Of a DNA stretch of 64,000 nt, positions 8,100 through 17,235 are shown one piece after another. Below the pieces are notes generated by a model. That model made no database searches and was not told the origin of the DNA. It saw nothing but the letters and a program-made list of their open reading frames with translations. Every line of letters starts with the position of its first letter. The first letter of the stretch is position 1. The stretch spans positions 1 to 64,000 of the forward strand of contig JAJTHN010000025.1 in NCBI GenBank assembly GCA_021297895.1, in the 5' to 3' direction. This DNA comes from Phycisphaeraceae bacterium (GTDB lineage Bacteria > Planctomycetota > Phycisphaerae > Phycisphaerales > UBA1924). The translations under genes and the position numbers were made by a program.

Positions 8100-9572
8100 C
8101 TAGGCGTGACCTCCGCCTGATGACGCACCGCTCGCCGCGGCGTCGGATGTCCGATCCGGCGCGTCCGTCGGGTACAACTCGTTGAGCACCGCGAGCCAGT
8201 CTTCCAGCGAGTCGACACGCACCATCGCCTGCTTGACCAGTTCCGGCCTGGGGTGATGCTGGGCGAACTTGATCCCGAACTTGCGCATCATGCGTCCGGT
8301 GACACGCTCGGCGTGCCCGCGCCGGACGCTTGCCTCGTTGACGGCCAGAGAGAGCCGGAAGTGCTCCAGCAGCACCGCCCGCTGCTCGCCGAGCGTCGGC
8401 GGCGAGAGGTCGCGTCCGGCCATCATCTCGCGCGCCTGGCGGAAGATCCACGGATTGCCGATGCATCCCCGCGCGACGCTCACGCCGCTGACCCCCGTGT
8501 ATGCGATCATCGTGAAGATGTCCGCCACGCCCCACACATCACCCGAGCCGAATACCGGCTTGTCCGGGTGCCGCGAGACCAGGTCCTTGAGAAACGTCCA
8601 TCGGCTGGGCCCGACGTACCGCTGCTCGACGGTCCGCGCGTGCACGGTGGTCCACGCATAGCCCAGTTCGTAACAGGCCTCGAAGATCTTCTCGAAGTTC
8701 CGGGCCATTTCCGGCGTGTCGTCATACGCGCGGCGCAGCTTGACGGTGCACGCGATCTCGGCCGGAACCGCCGCCCGCACGGCCCGGATAATGTCGATCG
8801 CGCCACCGGGTTCGCTGAGCCAGTGTCCGCCTCGGCTCTTGCGGTCGATCTTTTTGACCGGACAGGCAAGATTGACATCGATCGTCGCGAACGCCGACGG
8901 GCCGCCGGCGGGCGAGCCGGCCAGATTGGACGCGACCGGTGCCGCGGCCGCGCGATCGCGCTCGTCGGAGTCCGCGCGGCCGAGCGCGCTCAGGTCCACG
9001 TTGCACGATGCGTCCTCGCCGAGGCTCGGGTCGGACTCTTCGTCATCGCCGCAAGCCAGGACGGACGCTCCTGGCATCGCCCATCGGGGATCGGTGCTGG
9101 TGGGCAGCGGGCCGTCGCCGTAGGCCATCGCGCGGTACTCGCGGTCGTGCCGCCGCCCCTGCTCGATCATCTTCAGTGCCGCCGCGGCCATTTCATCCGG
9201 GTCGCTGCCGATGATCTGCCCGGCCAGCGGCTGGTCGTCCTTGCCTGCGGGCAGATTCTCTTCGATGAGTTTCAGGTCGGCCTTGTCGAAGCCGCGCCCG
9301 CCGCCAAGGAGCATCCGGTCCAGCAGCGCCTCGGTCACGCAGAACGGGCACCCGTGGCGACGGGCCACCAGGCGCATCGCCGCGTCGGAGTAGCCGGCCA
9401 GCCCGGCCTGAAAGAACGGCGCATCGAAGTCGGGCACCCAGCGGGTGATCCGCGGGTCCATCCCGCGTCGGGCGACCTCGCGCGCCGCCGACGCGGGGTC
9501 GATATGCTCCACTCCCGGAGCGATGGCCGGGCTGGGTGGGGTCGCGTTGTTGCCGTCGCTGGGCACGTTCAA
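8100..9572 (-). CDS. dus: tRNA-dihydrouridine synthase family protein
   Basis: A flavin enzyme reducing uridines in tRNA. Family signs: FFQAGLAGYSDAAMR near 53-67 (the APMAG-like FMN loop), the Cys motif VNLACPVKK with C237, K-L-R-R in the middle of the barrel, VHARTVEQRY for phosphate/FMN contact, GSGDVW, and VARGCIGNPWIF. Downstream is the usual helical tRNA-binding domain. The product has 490 residues from TTG 9572, longer than the usual 310-350, because of an Asp/Glu/Ala-rich insertion at about 141-226, directly before the catalytic strand. The true start could be GTG 9566 or a later codon. A TATAGT box ends only 8-9 bases before GTG 9566, so the message may have little or no leader. Confidence 0.85.
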   Translation of the reverse strand: MNVPSDGNNATPPSPAIAPGVEHIDPASAAREVARRGMDPRITRWVPDFDAPFFQAGLAGYSDAAMRLVARRHGCPFCVTEALLDRMLLGGGRGFDKADLKLIEENLPAGKDDQPLAGQIIGSDPDEMAAAALKMIEQGRRHDREYRAMAYGDGPLPTSTDPRWAMPGASVLACGDDEESDPSLGEDASCNVDLSALGRADSDERDRAAAAPVASNLAGSPAGGPSAFATIDVNLACPVKKIDRKSRGGHWLSEPGGAIDIIRAVRAAVPAEIACTVKLRRAYDDTPEMARNFEKIFEACYELGYAWTTVHARTVEQRYVGPSRWTFLKDLVSRHPDKPVFGSGDVWGVADIFTMIAYTGVSGVSVARGCIGNPWIFRQAREMMAGRDLSPPTLGEQRAVLLEHFRLSLAVNEASVRRGHAERVTGRMMRKFGIKFAQHHPRPELVKQAMVRVDSLEDWLAVLNELYPTDAPDRTSDAAASGASSGGGHA

Positions 9573-9574
9573 GG

Positions 9575-9580
9575 ACTATA
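9575..9580 (-). promoter_or_regulatory. candidate -10 box (TATAGT) for the dus unit
   Basis: TATAGT on the minus strand lies 8 bases before the GTG at 9566. A start point 6-8 bases downstream would give a leaderless or nearly leaderless dus message. No clear -35 is seen. Confidence 0.35.
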
Positions 9581-9585
9581 GAGCC

Positions 9586-10101
9586 ATGCGCACCGCATCC
9601 CGCCGACCGCTCACCAACTCGCCGCGATTCTCCGCTCCCGGCACCCTGGCCGTGATGGCGGCGCTGGCCGGAGCGTTCGCCCTGCTGCCGGCCTGCGGCC
9701 TGACGCCGATCGAGGATCGTCCGACGTTCCCCGCTCTGGCCGACGAGTCGATCCTCCCCCAATCGCGCGTGCTTGATGTCCAGGTCCGCCGCGATGGCAC
9801 GAAGATCACGCTGACCAACACCACGGCCAACACCATCCCCGCCGGCCGGCTGTGGCTGAACCGGTTCTTCGGTCGGGACTTTGCCCCGATGGCTCCGGGC
9901 GAGACGCGCACGCTCGCGCTCAAGGAGTTCGTCAACCTTTACGGCGAGCCGTATCGCGCTGGCGGGTTTTTCTCGACCGAACGCTCCGACCCACTCCGCC
10001 AGGCCCAGTTCGAGGTCGGCCGGGCCGCCGATGCGCTCTCCGGCACCCCGCCCGCGGGCGAACTTGTCGGGCTGATCATTGTCGGCAACACCACTGAATG
10101 A
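9586..10101 (+). CDS. small putative lipoprotein (YcfL/DUF1425-like look)
   Basis: 171 residues; ATG with AAGGA about 10 bases upstream. A basic N-terminus and a hydrophobic segment lead to LLPACG, a lipobox. The mature part has a single beta-rich domain with strands KITLTNTTANTIP and RTLALKEF. The length and the 'LTNTT...RLWLNRFFG' pattern recall outer-membrane-associated lipoproteins of the YcfL/DUF1425 type, but I would not insist. It diverges from dus, whose start is only 13 bases away, and precedes the deacetylase by 61 bases on the same strand. Confidence 0.65.
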   Translation: MRTASRRPLTNSPRFSAPGTLAVMAALAGAFALLPACGLTPIEDRPTFPALADESILPQSRVLDVQVRRDGTKITLTNTTANTIPAGRLWLNRFFGRDFAPMAPGETRTLALKEFVNLYGEPYRAGGFFSTERSDPLRQAQFEVGRAADALSGTPPAGELVGLIIVGNTTE

Positions 10102-10162
10102 CCCGCGTTTCTGTGCCATGTGGCGACGCCACATGGAGATGCGCATCTTCGGGACCATCATC

Positions 10163-10969
10163 ATGGCCAACATTCTCGTCGTCGGTCCTCACCCCGACGA
10201 TCAGGAAATCGGCATGGGCGGCACCATCGCCCGCCTGGCCCATCAGGGCCACAACATCCTGCTCTGCGATGTGACCGATGGCAGCCCGACGCCCCGCGGC
10301 GACCGCGCGAGCCGACTGGTCGAGGCCCGAGCCGCGCTGGAGCACCTTCAACCCCCGGCAGGCTCGCCGCGAATCGAGCGGCTGCTGCTGGATCTGCCCA
10401 ATCGCCGCGTCGAGCACAACCTGGCGACGCGGCACGCCCTTGCCGGCGTCATCCGCGCGCACCAGGCGACGATTATCTTCACCCCCGAGCCGACGGACGC
10501 CCACCCGGACCATCGTGCCGTGACCCGAAGCGTCGAGGACGCACGCTTTGATGCGAAACTGACCAAGGTCGAGATGCCGATCCCGCCCGGGCGTTCGACC
10601 ATCGGTCCGCCGATCTACGCCAAGTGGCTTTTCTACTACGACGTTTCGCACCTCCGCCGCGTCGCCAAGCCGGACTTCCTGATCGACATCACGGGGTACG
10701 AGCAGCAGAAACTCGCGTCGGTGAGTACGTATGCGAGCCAGTTCGGCCCGTTCCCGCCTACGCCCGCGGGCCATGCGAACTTTGCCCGAGGCGACGCCAA
10801 GGCCGGAGAGGTGAACACGGGCCTGCTGGTCAACGAGGCGTTCCCGGATCGGCTGCTGTCCTACAGCGCGTATTGGGGGTCACGGATCGGCAGCCGGTAT
10901 GCCGAGCCGTTCTTCACCCCCGAGCCGCTGGGGCTGACCTCGCTGGGTGGATTGCTGGGCGTGGGGTGA
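10163..10969 (+). CDS. bshB1: PIG-L/BshB1-family N-acetylglucosaminyl deacetylase
   Basis: A zinc-dependent LmbE-family deacetylase. In bacillithiol makers BshB1 removes acetate from GlcNAc-malate. Zinc ligands are seen in GPHPDDQEIG (H10, D12-D13) and in TDAHPDHRAV (about 109-118). The N-terminal ILVVGPHPDD strand and LCDVTDGSPTPRGD follow the BshB1 pattern closely, including an acidic-basic loop after the first motif. 268 residues, near the family length. The ATG at 10163 was chosen because the homologous N-terminus begins there. A BshC-like gene lies nearby at 6562-8097. MshB or other PIG-L functions remain possible. Confidence 0.8.
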   Translation: MANILVVGPHPDDQEIGMGGTIARLAHQGHNILLCDVTDGSPTPRGDRASRLVEARAALEHLQPPAGSPRIERLLLDLPNRRVEHNLATRHALAGVIRAHQATIIFTPEPTDAHPDHRAVTRSVEDARFDAKLTKVEMPIPPGRSTIGPPIYAKWLFYYDVSHLRRVAKPDFLIDITGYEQQKLASVSTYASQFGPFPPTPAGHANFARGDAKAGEVNTGLLVNEAFPDRLLSYSAYWGSRIGSRYAEPFFTPEPLGLTSLGGLLGVG

Positions 10970-11095
10970 ATTTTCGGCTCGGGCGCGCGCTGGCAGCGCG
11001 GAATGTGCGATGAGGGTTCGTAGCGTCCGGCGGGTGATGCGAATAGGCTCAGGGACTCCGCGACTGGTTGCGCATCTTTCAATCGGACACCGATC

Positions 11096-12736
11096 GTGAA
11101 CCCCACCGCCGCACTCATCGAGCCCGAGGTCGAGGAACTGATCCGTTCCAAGTCCTTCGCGGAACTTCGCGAGGTGTTGCACGGCCTGGCGCACGCGGAT
11201 GTTGCGGACATTCTTTCGGACATCGCGCCGGATGAGGCGGCGATCGCGTTCCGGGTTCTGCCAAGGGATGATGCGGGCCAGGTCTTCGCGTATCTGCCCG
11301 GCGAGCGGCAGGAAGAACTGATCAAGCGATTGAGCACCTCGGGCGAGGGCGCGGTGGTGGCGATCATCGAGGCGATGCAGCCCGACGACCGCGTTCGACT
11401 GCTGGATGAACTTCCCGCCGCGGTGGCGCAGCGCATCGTCGCGAGCCTTTCTCCGGAGGAACGCCGGAGCACGCAGGCCATTCTGGGCTACCCGCCCCGG
11501 TCGGTCGGGCGGCTGATGACGCCGGACTATGTGCGTGTGCGGCCGGAGTGGTCGGCGGCGCGGGCGCTGGAGCACATCCGCAAGTACGGGCGCGACGCCG
11601 AGACGATCAATGTCGTGTACGTGATCGACGGGAGCGGGGTGCTGATCGACGACATCCGGCTGCGGCAGATCATCATGGCCGAGCCGGACCAGAGCGTCGA
11701 GAGCCTGATGAACAACCAGTTCGTCACGCTGCGGGCCGACCAGCCTCAGGAGGACGCGGTCGAGATGCTGCTCAAGTACGACCGCGTGGCGCTGCCGGTG
11801 GTCGATACGCAGGGGCACCTGATCGGGATCGTCACGCACGACGACGTGGCCGACGTTGCGCAGGCAGAGGCGACGGAGGACATGCAGAAGCTCGGCGGCA
11901 TGCAGGCTCTCGAAGAGCCGTACATGCAGACGAGCGTGCTGGGGCTGTTCAAGAAGCGCATTCCGTGGCTGGCGCTGCTGTTCATGAGCGAACTGCTGAC
12001 GAGCAACGCCATCGCGTTCTTCGAGGACGAGATCCAGCGTGCCGCGATTCTGGCCGCGTTCATTCCGGCGATCATCTCCTCCGGCGGCAATTCGGGATCG
12101 CAGGCCAGCACGCTGGTCATCCGGGCGCTGGGCCTGAAGGAGATCGCGCTGAGCGACTGGCTGCGCGTGCTGACGCGCGAGCTGGCCTGCGGCCTGCTTC
12201 TGGGACTGATCATCGGGCTGATCGGGATTTTCCGCATCAACCTGTTCGGCTGGCTGGGCTGGTTCCCGGATGCGGACGTTCAGCGGCACTACGAGGTTCT
12301 TTCGGTCACCATCGGCGTGACGCTGCTGTGCGTCGTGCTGTGGGGCAGCATCATGGGCGCGATGCTGCCGTTCATACTCAAGCGGGCGGGGCTGGACCCG
12401 GCGACGAGCAGCACGCCGTTCGTGGCCACACTCGTCGACGTGACGGGGATTGTGATCTACTTCTCGTGCGCGATCATGATGCTCCAGACGACGCTGCTGC
12501 GAGCGCCGGATGCGATGCCCATCACCACGACCAGCGAGGTGCGTGTGGTGGAGGCGGCCGGGGCACGGAACGCGGCGGTGCTGCGTGTCGAGGCGATCAA
12601 CGATCCGGCTCAGCGTTCGCGCGTCGAGTTGCCGCTCAGCGCTCTGCCGCAGGGCAGACTGCCCGCGCCGGGCACGACGCTTCGGCTGACGATCCCGGTG
12701 CATGATGCGATCAAGGCCGAGGCGATAGACCCATGA
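11096..12736 (+). CDS. mgtE: MgtE-type magnesium transporter
   Basis: A Mg2+ channel gated by cytosolic Mg2+. Order: N-terminal superhelical domain (1-130, repeats of DVADILSD and LLDELP), two CBS domains (about 132-260, with GRLMTPDYV and GIVTHDDVADV), a connecting helix, and five membrane helices (about 288-468) with the IISSGGNSGSQASTLVIRAL segment lining the pore. GTG start. The product is 546 residues. About 75 residues after the last helix form an extra soluble tail ending in short beta-like stretches; most MgtE proteins stop at the membrane. Its stop overlaps the next start (ATGA), so the two are translationally coupled. No M-box-like leader was recognised upstream. Confidence 0.95.
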   Translation: MNPTAALIEPEVEELIRSKSFAELREVLHGLAHADVADILSDIAPDEAAIAFRVLPRDDAGQVFAYLPGERQEELIKRLSTSGEGAVVAIIEAMQPDDRVRLLDELPAAVAQRIVASLSPEERRSTQAILGYPPRSVGRLMTPDYVRVRPEWSAARALEHIRKYGRDAETINVVYVIDGSGVLIDDIRLRQIIMAEPDQSVESLMNNQFVTLRADQPQEDAVEMLLKYDRVALPVVDTQGHLIGIVTHDDVADVAQAEATEDMQKLGGMQALEEPYMQTSVLGLFKKRIPWLALLFMSELLTSNAIAFFEDEIQRAAILAAFIPAIISSGGNSGSQASTLVIRALGLKEIALSDWLRVLTRELACGLLLGLIIGLIGIFRINLFGWLGWFPDADVQRHYEVLSVTIGVTLLCVVLWGSIMGAMLPFILKRAGLDPATSSTPFVATLVDVTGIVIYFSCAIMMLQTTLLRAPDAMPITTTSEVRVVEAAGARNAAVLRVEAINDPAQRSRVELPLSALPQGRLPAPGTTLRLTIPVHDAIKAEAIDP

Positions 12737-14646
12737 CCCCCGCGAATTTTCTCGAGCACTGGGGCCTGATCGACAACCCCTTCCGCGCGGAGGAGGCCCG
12801 CCATGACTCCGTGCTTGCGCGTCTGATCGCCCGGAGCTCGGTCGGCGGCGGCCTGCACGCCATGCGCGCTCAACACGGCGACTTTGAGAAGATCGCCGGC
12901 GACCCGATGCGGCCGAGCAGCGCCGTGGTCTTCGGCGAAAAGGGCTCGGGCAAGACCACCCTGCGCATCCAGATCGCTCAGCAGGTGTCGCTGCACAACG
13001 CGCGGCAGCCCGCACCGGGGCTGCGCGAGAGCAGCGCCGGAGACGGGCGAATCCTGCTGATTCCGTACGACGACTTTCAGCCCGTGCTCGAGCGGCTGCA
13101 CACGCGCCTGCGTCGCGTGAGCCGCAAGGGCGAGTCGCCGGTGCTGGACTCGCTCAAGCTGGTTCGCAGCGTTGACCATCTGGACGCGATTCTGCACGCG
13201 GCGGTGCCGCGACTGATCGACGCGGCCCTTGAGGACGGCGCCTCGCCCGCGCCGGCGACGCTCGCTCCGGCGGCCGTCGCATCCGAGGCGAGGGCCGCGG
13301 GGGAAGATCCATCGGGGTCGATCGCATCGCGAGCAGGCGCCGAGGCCGCGCCGATCGGGTCGGTCTCGCCCACGACCATGGCGGGCGGGGCCGCCGGGCT
13401 GGTGGCCGACCTCGGGCCGGATGCTCGCAAGTCGCTCAAGCGGCTCGACAGGCGAACCAAGCGGGACCTGCTGATTCTCCAGGCCTGCTATGACCGGCCG
13501 GAGGGCGGCACGGGCGGCGCGGCGGATCGCACGCGAGCGCTTCGCCGCGCACTGGGGGTCCGATCGTCCTGGCGCGAGCGTGTGCAGTGGATCCTGGCCC
13601 TCGGCGGATGGAGCATGCCCGCGCTGGTGCTGCTGATGCTCTGGCAGACGGTCACGCCGGGAGCGGCCCCCGCGGCACCGGCGCCCGGCGCCGAGCCCGG
13701 CGCGTTCGACCGCGTCGTGTCGTTCCTCGCGTCGGTGCCCCAGTGGTTCGGGCTGACGGCCAAGGCCGACAGCACAACGGCCGTGTGGACCACGGCGTTC
13801 TTCATCACCATGGGCGTGTGGCTGCTGTTCCTGCTCAAGCTCGTGTGGGTGGATCGCTTCATTTTCCGCCGCGTCGCGGCGAGGCTCTTCCGCCAATTGC
13901 GCGTCACGGGGCGCAGCGAGCAGAGCTATCTGCTCTCGCTCAAGCAGATCCCGGCCAGTTGGCGCGGCGGCGGCGTGCTGCCGCTGAGCGACAGCGAGGG
14001 CACGCGGTTGACGCTCGTTCAGCGTCTGCGCAGCGTGCTGCGTGCCTATGGGTACTCGGGCATCATCGTGATCGTCGATCGCGTCGATGAGCCGAGCATC
14101 ATCGCCGGTGACGCCGAGCGGATGAAGGCGGTGGTGTGGCCGCTGCTGAACAACGCGATCCTTCAGCAGGAGGGCGTGGGCCTGAAGCTGCTGCTGCCGA
14201 TTGAACTGCGGCACATGCTCTTCCGCGAGTCGGCGGCGTTCTTCCAGAACGCGCGCATGGACAAGCAGAACATGGTCGAGCAACTCGGCTGGACCGGTGC
14301 GATGCTCTACGACCTGTGCGATGTTCGGATGATGGCCTGCCGACATCCGGACCCCGAGTCGCTGCCGCCGGCGCAGCGTCCGCCGGCGATGGCCACGACG
14401 TTGAGCGATCTGTTCGGAGACGATGTGCCCCGCGCGGCGCTTGTGGAGGCGCTCGAGGCCATGCGGCAGCCGCGGGACGCGTTCAAGTTCATCTACCGCT
14501 GCATCGCCGAGCATTGCGCGGAGGTCACGGGCTTCGGCACGAGCGACTCGACGCTGTACCGGATTCCGCGCAGCGTGATCGAGCGTGTTCGCAAGGAGCA
14601 GATCGAGCGGCTTCGGCAACTGGCCATGGGCATCCGCCCGGCGTGA
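12733..14646 (+). CDS. KAP-like membrane P-loop NTPase
   Basis: 637 residues of uncertain role. It opens with a WGLIDNPF-type motif often seen in AAA-like ATPases, then Walker A GEKGSGKTT (68-76). Two membrane helices follow (about 283-306 and 355-375), separated by a Pro/Ala-rich periplasmic loop. Only after them comes the Walker-B-like strand IIVIVDRVDEP (444-454). Membrane helices placed between Walker A and Walker B are the hallmark of KAP NTPases. An Ala-rich linker (about 170-215) is low-complexity. The C-terminus ends in a basic helix. Translation is coupled to mgtE by ATGA overlap, suggesting joint membrane function. I infer the family; a generic STAND/AAA ATPase is the alternative. 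Confidence 0.6.
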   Translation: MTPANFLEHWGLIDNPFRAEEARHDSVLARLIARSSVGGGLHAMRAQHGDFEKIAGDPMRPSSAVVFGEKGSGKTTLRIQIAQQVSLHNARQPAPGLRESSAGDGRILLIPYDDFQPVLERLHTRLRRVSRKGESPVLDSLKLVRSVDHLDAILHAAVPRLIDAALEDGASPAPATLAPAAVASEARAAGEDPSGSIASRAGAEAAPIGSVSPTTMAGGAAGLVADLGPDARKSLKRLDRRTKRDLLILQACYDRPEGGTGGAADRTRALRRALGVRSSWRERVQWILALGGWSMPALVLLMLWQTVTPGAAPAAPAPGAEPGAFDRVVSFLASVPQWFGLTAKADSTTAVWTTAFFITMGVWLLFLLKLVWVDRFIFRRVAARLFRQLRVTGRSEQSYLLSLKQIPASWRGGGVLPLSDSEGTRLTLVQRLRSVLRAYGYSGIIVIVDRVDEPSIIAGDAERMKAVVWPLLNNAILQQEGVGLKLLLPIELRHMLFRESAAFFQNARMDKQNMVEQLGWTGAMLYDLCDVRMMACRHPDPESLPPAQRPPAMATTLSDLFGDDVPRAALVEALEAMRQPRDAFKFIYRCIAEHCAEVTGFGTSDSTLYRIPRSVIERVRKEQIERLRQLAMGIRPA

Positions 14647-14658
14647 AGTGGCGGGGAG

Positions 14659-15501
14659 TCAGGCCGCGGGCTTCCAGCCGCAGCCGCACTCGGGGCAGCG
14701 CTCGGCTTTCATGCACCCGCGCATGTCGTACCCGCAGGCGTCGCAGTGCCCGGCGTACCAGCGTTTGCGTCGCTTGGCCAGCAGCGGGAGCCAGATGGCC
14801 GGACCGAGGAAGACGGTGCCGACCCCGCCGCAGATCGTCAGGGCCCACATGGAGCCCTGTTCGCAGTAGCAACCGGACTTCTTGCGCACGAGCACGTCGA
14901 TGGGGATGATGGCGGCGACCTCGACGATGGTGCCGGTGAACAGGATCGCGGCGAGGCGGCCAAGGCGACGCTCGAACATCGGGCCGCGAACGAACGCGAT
15001 CAGCAGCGGCGTGACGATGATCCAGGTCAGGCCGACCATCGCGAAGAATGGCAGGGAAAGGGGCATGGGCCAGGCGGCCTGGGAGTCGCTCACCTTCGTG
15101 CCGCCCGGCGGCTGCGGGGCGTATGTCTGTATCAGCCACGGGATCTCGCGCAGGGCCATGATCAACGCGGTCGCCAGGAGCGCCGCGCAGAGACCGGCGA
15201 TCGCGAGGCTTGCGCGGGCGGAGATGCCACCACGGCCCGGCATGGGGCGGCGGACGGGCCAGACGAAGATCGCCTGCATGAGGGTGACCGCGGCGATCGT
15301 CGGGAGCGCCAGGATCAGGAATTCCGGTTCCATCAGGCCGCGCGAAAAGTCCTGCAGCCAATCGTCGCCATCGAGCCAGCCCGGTGCTACTGCCACGCCC
15401 CAGATCGTGAGCATCGCCAGCGCCTGCACAACCCAGAAGCCTGTCAGGAGCCACCACTTGGGCCAGCCGGGGGCGTGCTCGGGGGTCTCATCGCTTATCA
15501 T
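14659..15501 (-). CDS. multi-pass membrane protein with C-terminal zinc ribbon
   Basis: 280 residues from the ATG at 15501. About six hydrophobic segments: [96 protein letters not shown] and a final one before the ribbon. It ends with [10 protein letters not shown] and CPECGCGW, the short CxxCGYD-ribbon typical of planctomycete membrane proteins. Function is unknown. Its start codon and that of thrC face away from each other with only 6 bases between. It converges on the KAP-like gene at its 3' end. Confidence 0.7.
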   Translation of the reverse strand: MISDETPEHAPGWPKWWLLTGFWVVQALAMLTIWGVAVAPGWLDGDDWLQDFSRGLMEPEFLILALPTIAAVTLMQAIFVWPVRRPMPGRGGISARASLAIAGLCAALLATALIMALREIPWLIQTYAPQPPGGTKVSDSQAAWPMPLSLPFFAMVGLTWIIVTPLLIAFVRGPMFERRLGRLAAILFTGTIVEVAAIIPIDVLVRKKSGCYCEQGSMWALTICGGVGTVFLGPAIWLPLLAKRRKRWYAGHCDACGYDMRGCMKAERCPECGCGWKPAA

Positions 15502-15507
15502 GGCTCG

Positions 15508-17172
15508 ATGAGCATACACGACGCCGAAGGCCGACCCCAGCATGCCGCGCGTGGTGCCCGCACCGCCGCGAGCCAGACGTGCATCAACCCCGCGTGCGCC
15601 AAGCAGTTCCCGGTGGATCAGGTGCTGGTCTCGTGCCCGGCGTGCGGCGCGGGGCTGGATGTGTCGTACGCGTGGGGCGATGATGCGCCGCGATCGTGGG
15701 AGTTTGCGCGGCATCGGGCCAAGGCCGGCGTGTCGTCATCGCTGGATGCCAGCGGCGTGTGGCGGTTCCGCGAACTCATGCCGTTCTTTGATTGCGAGGA
15801 TCGCATCTGCTCGATCAGCGAGGGGCGGACGATCCTTCAGCGGGCGGACTTGCTGTGCAAGCATCTGGGCTTCTGCCCGATGATGAGATCGGCACCCGGA
15901 GCCGAGTCGACCTGCGGCTACGCGTGCGGGCAGTGCCCCCGAACCCCCGCGCCCGCGGAAGTGGGCACGGAGCGCCGGCCTACCCAGGGCGGCCTGTTCC
16001 TGCAGTACGAGGGCCAGAATCCATCAGGCTCGTTCAAGGACAACGGGATGACCGCGGCGTTCACGCACGCGCGGATGGTCGGCGCGAAGGTCGTCGCGTG
16101 CGCCAGCACGGGCAATACATCGGCAAGCATGGCCGTGTACGCGCCGCACGCGGGGATGAAGGCCGTGATTTTCATTGGCGATGGCAAGATCGCCTACGGC
16201 AAACTCAGCCAGGCGCTGGACTACGGCGCGCTGACGCTGCAGGTCGCCGGCGACTTTGACGCGTGTCTGGCGCGCGTGCGGTACATCGCCGAGAAGATCC
16301 CGCAGGCCGGCGTGTACCTGATGAACTCGGTGAACCCTTTCCGCCTCGAGGGCCAGAAGGCCGTCATGTACCGCGTGCTCGAGGGGCTGGACTTCAACGT
16401 CCCCGACTGGATCGTCGTGCCCGGCGGCAATCTGGGCAACTGTTCGGCCTTCGGCAAGGCGTTCATGGAGCTCAAGGCCCTGGGGCTGATCGACCGCGTG
16501 CCGAGGCTGGCGGTGATCAACGCCGAGGGCTCCAGCACATTGCATCGCATTTACAATGATCTGGGTGTGCGGTGGAACGGCGGCGCGTACTTCAATGATG
16601 GCGGGAAGGCCAGGGTCGATCGCGAGTACCAGCGGATGGACGAGGCGGGTGAGCGGGCGCACACGATCGCCACCGCCATCGAGATCAACCGGCCCGTGAA
16701 CCTGCCCAAGGCTCTGCGTGCGCTCGAAGTCATGAACGGCTCGACCCGCGCCGGAGGCTGGAAGGACGGTCACGAAGGCGTGGTCCGCGCAGTCAGTGAT
16801 GAGACGATCAAGGAGTACAAGGCGCTGGTCGGGCGCTACGGCTTTGGCTGCGAGCCGGCGAGCGCCGCGAGCGTCGCCGGAGCGCACCGGCTGCTCCGAG
16901 AGGGCGTGATCCGTCCGGGCGACCGCGTGGTGTGCATCCTGACCGGGCACATTCTCAAGGATCCGGATGTGACCGTTGGCTATCACACGGGGCTTGACGC
17001 CAAGAGCGCCAAGCAGCCGCTGCCCACGCAACGGCCGCATGGCGAGTATGCCAATCCGCCGGTCAAGGTCGCCGATGATCTTGGCGAGATCCTGCGCGCC
17101 ATGGGCGTAGATACGTCGACGCTGAATCTCGCGGATGTCGGGAGCGTGCGGAGCGTGGGGAAGGACTATTGA
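15508..17172 (+). CDS. thrC: threonine synthase with Cys-rich insertion
   Basis: A PLP enzyme turning O-phosphohomoserine into threonine. 554 residues. The N-terminal part has a zinc-ribbon-like set (C25, C30, C43, C46) as in archaeal-type ThrC. The PLP lysine is K177 in [22 protein letters not shown] and the phosphate-binding [17 protein letters not shown] are intact. [14 protein letters not shown] closes the site. Odd: about 40 residues (120-160) with C123, C136, C140 and C143 are inserted just before the PLP-lysine strand, where normal enzymes have a short turn. This looks like a second metal or Fe-S site, or a disulfide knot. The ATG lies 6 bases from the divergent gene's start, so the leader must overlap that gene, or a later start is used. 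Confidence 0.92.
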   Translation: MSIHDAEGRPQHAARGARTAASQTCINPACAKQFPVDQVLVSCPACGAGLDVSYAWGDDAPRSWEFARHRAKAGVSSSLDASGVWRFRELMPFFDCEDRICSISEGRTILQRADLLCKHLGFCPMMRSAPGAESTCGYACGQCPRTPAPAEVGTERRPTQGGLFLQYEGQNPSGSFKDNGMTAAFTHARMVGAKVVACASTGNTSASMAVYAPHAGMKAVIFIGDGKIAYGKLSQALDYGALTLQVAGDFDACLARVRYIAEKIPQAGVYLMNSVNPFRLEGQKAVMYRVLEGLDFNVPDWIVVPGGNLGNCSAFGKAFMELKALGLIDRVPRLAVINAEGSSTLHRIYNDLGVRWNGGAYFNDGGKARVDREYQRMDEAGERAHTIATAIEINRPVNLPKALRALEVMNGSTRAGGWKDGHEGVVRAVSDETIKEYKALVGRYGFGCEPASAASVAGAHRLLREGVIRPGDRVVCILTGHILKDPDVTVGYHTGLDAKSAKQPLPTQRPHGEYANPPVKVADDLGEILRAMGVDTSTLNLADVGSVRSVGKDY

Positions 17173-17235
17173 CGTTAGCGGAGCACCGGCTGCGCCGCGG
17201 CGGAGTCGGCGCGATCACGTCGCGGCACGGCTTAC

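Noticed and set aside
10970-11095. M-box magnesium riboswitch before mgtE
   Set aside because: Only 126 bases separate the genes and I could not find the conserved core.
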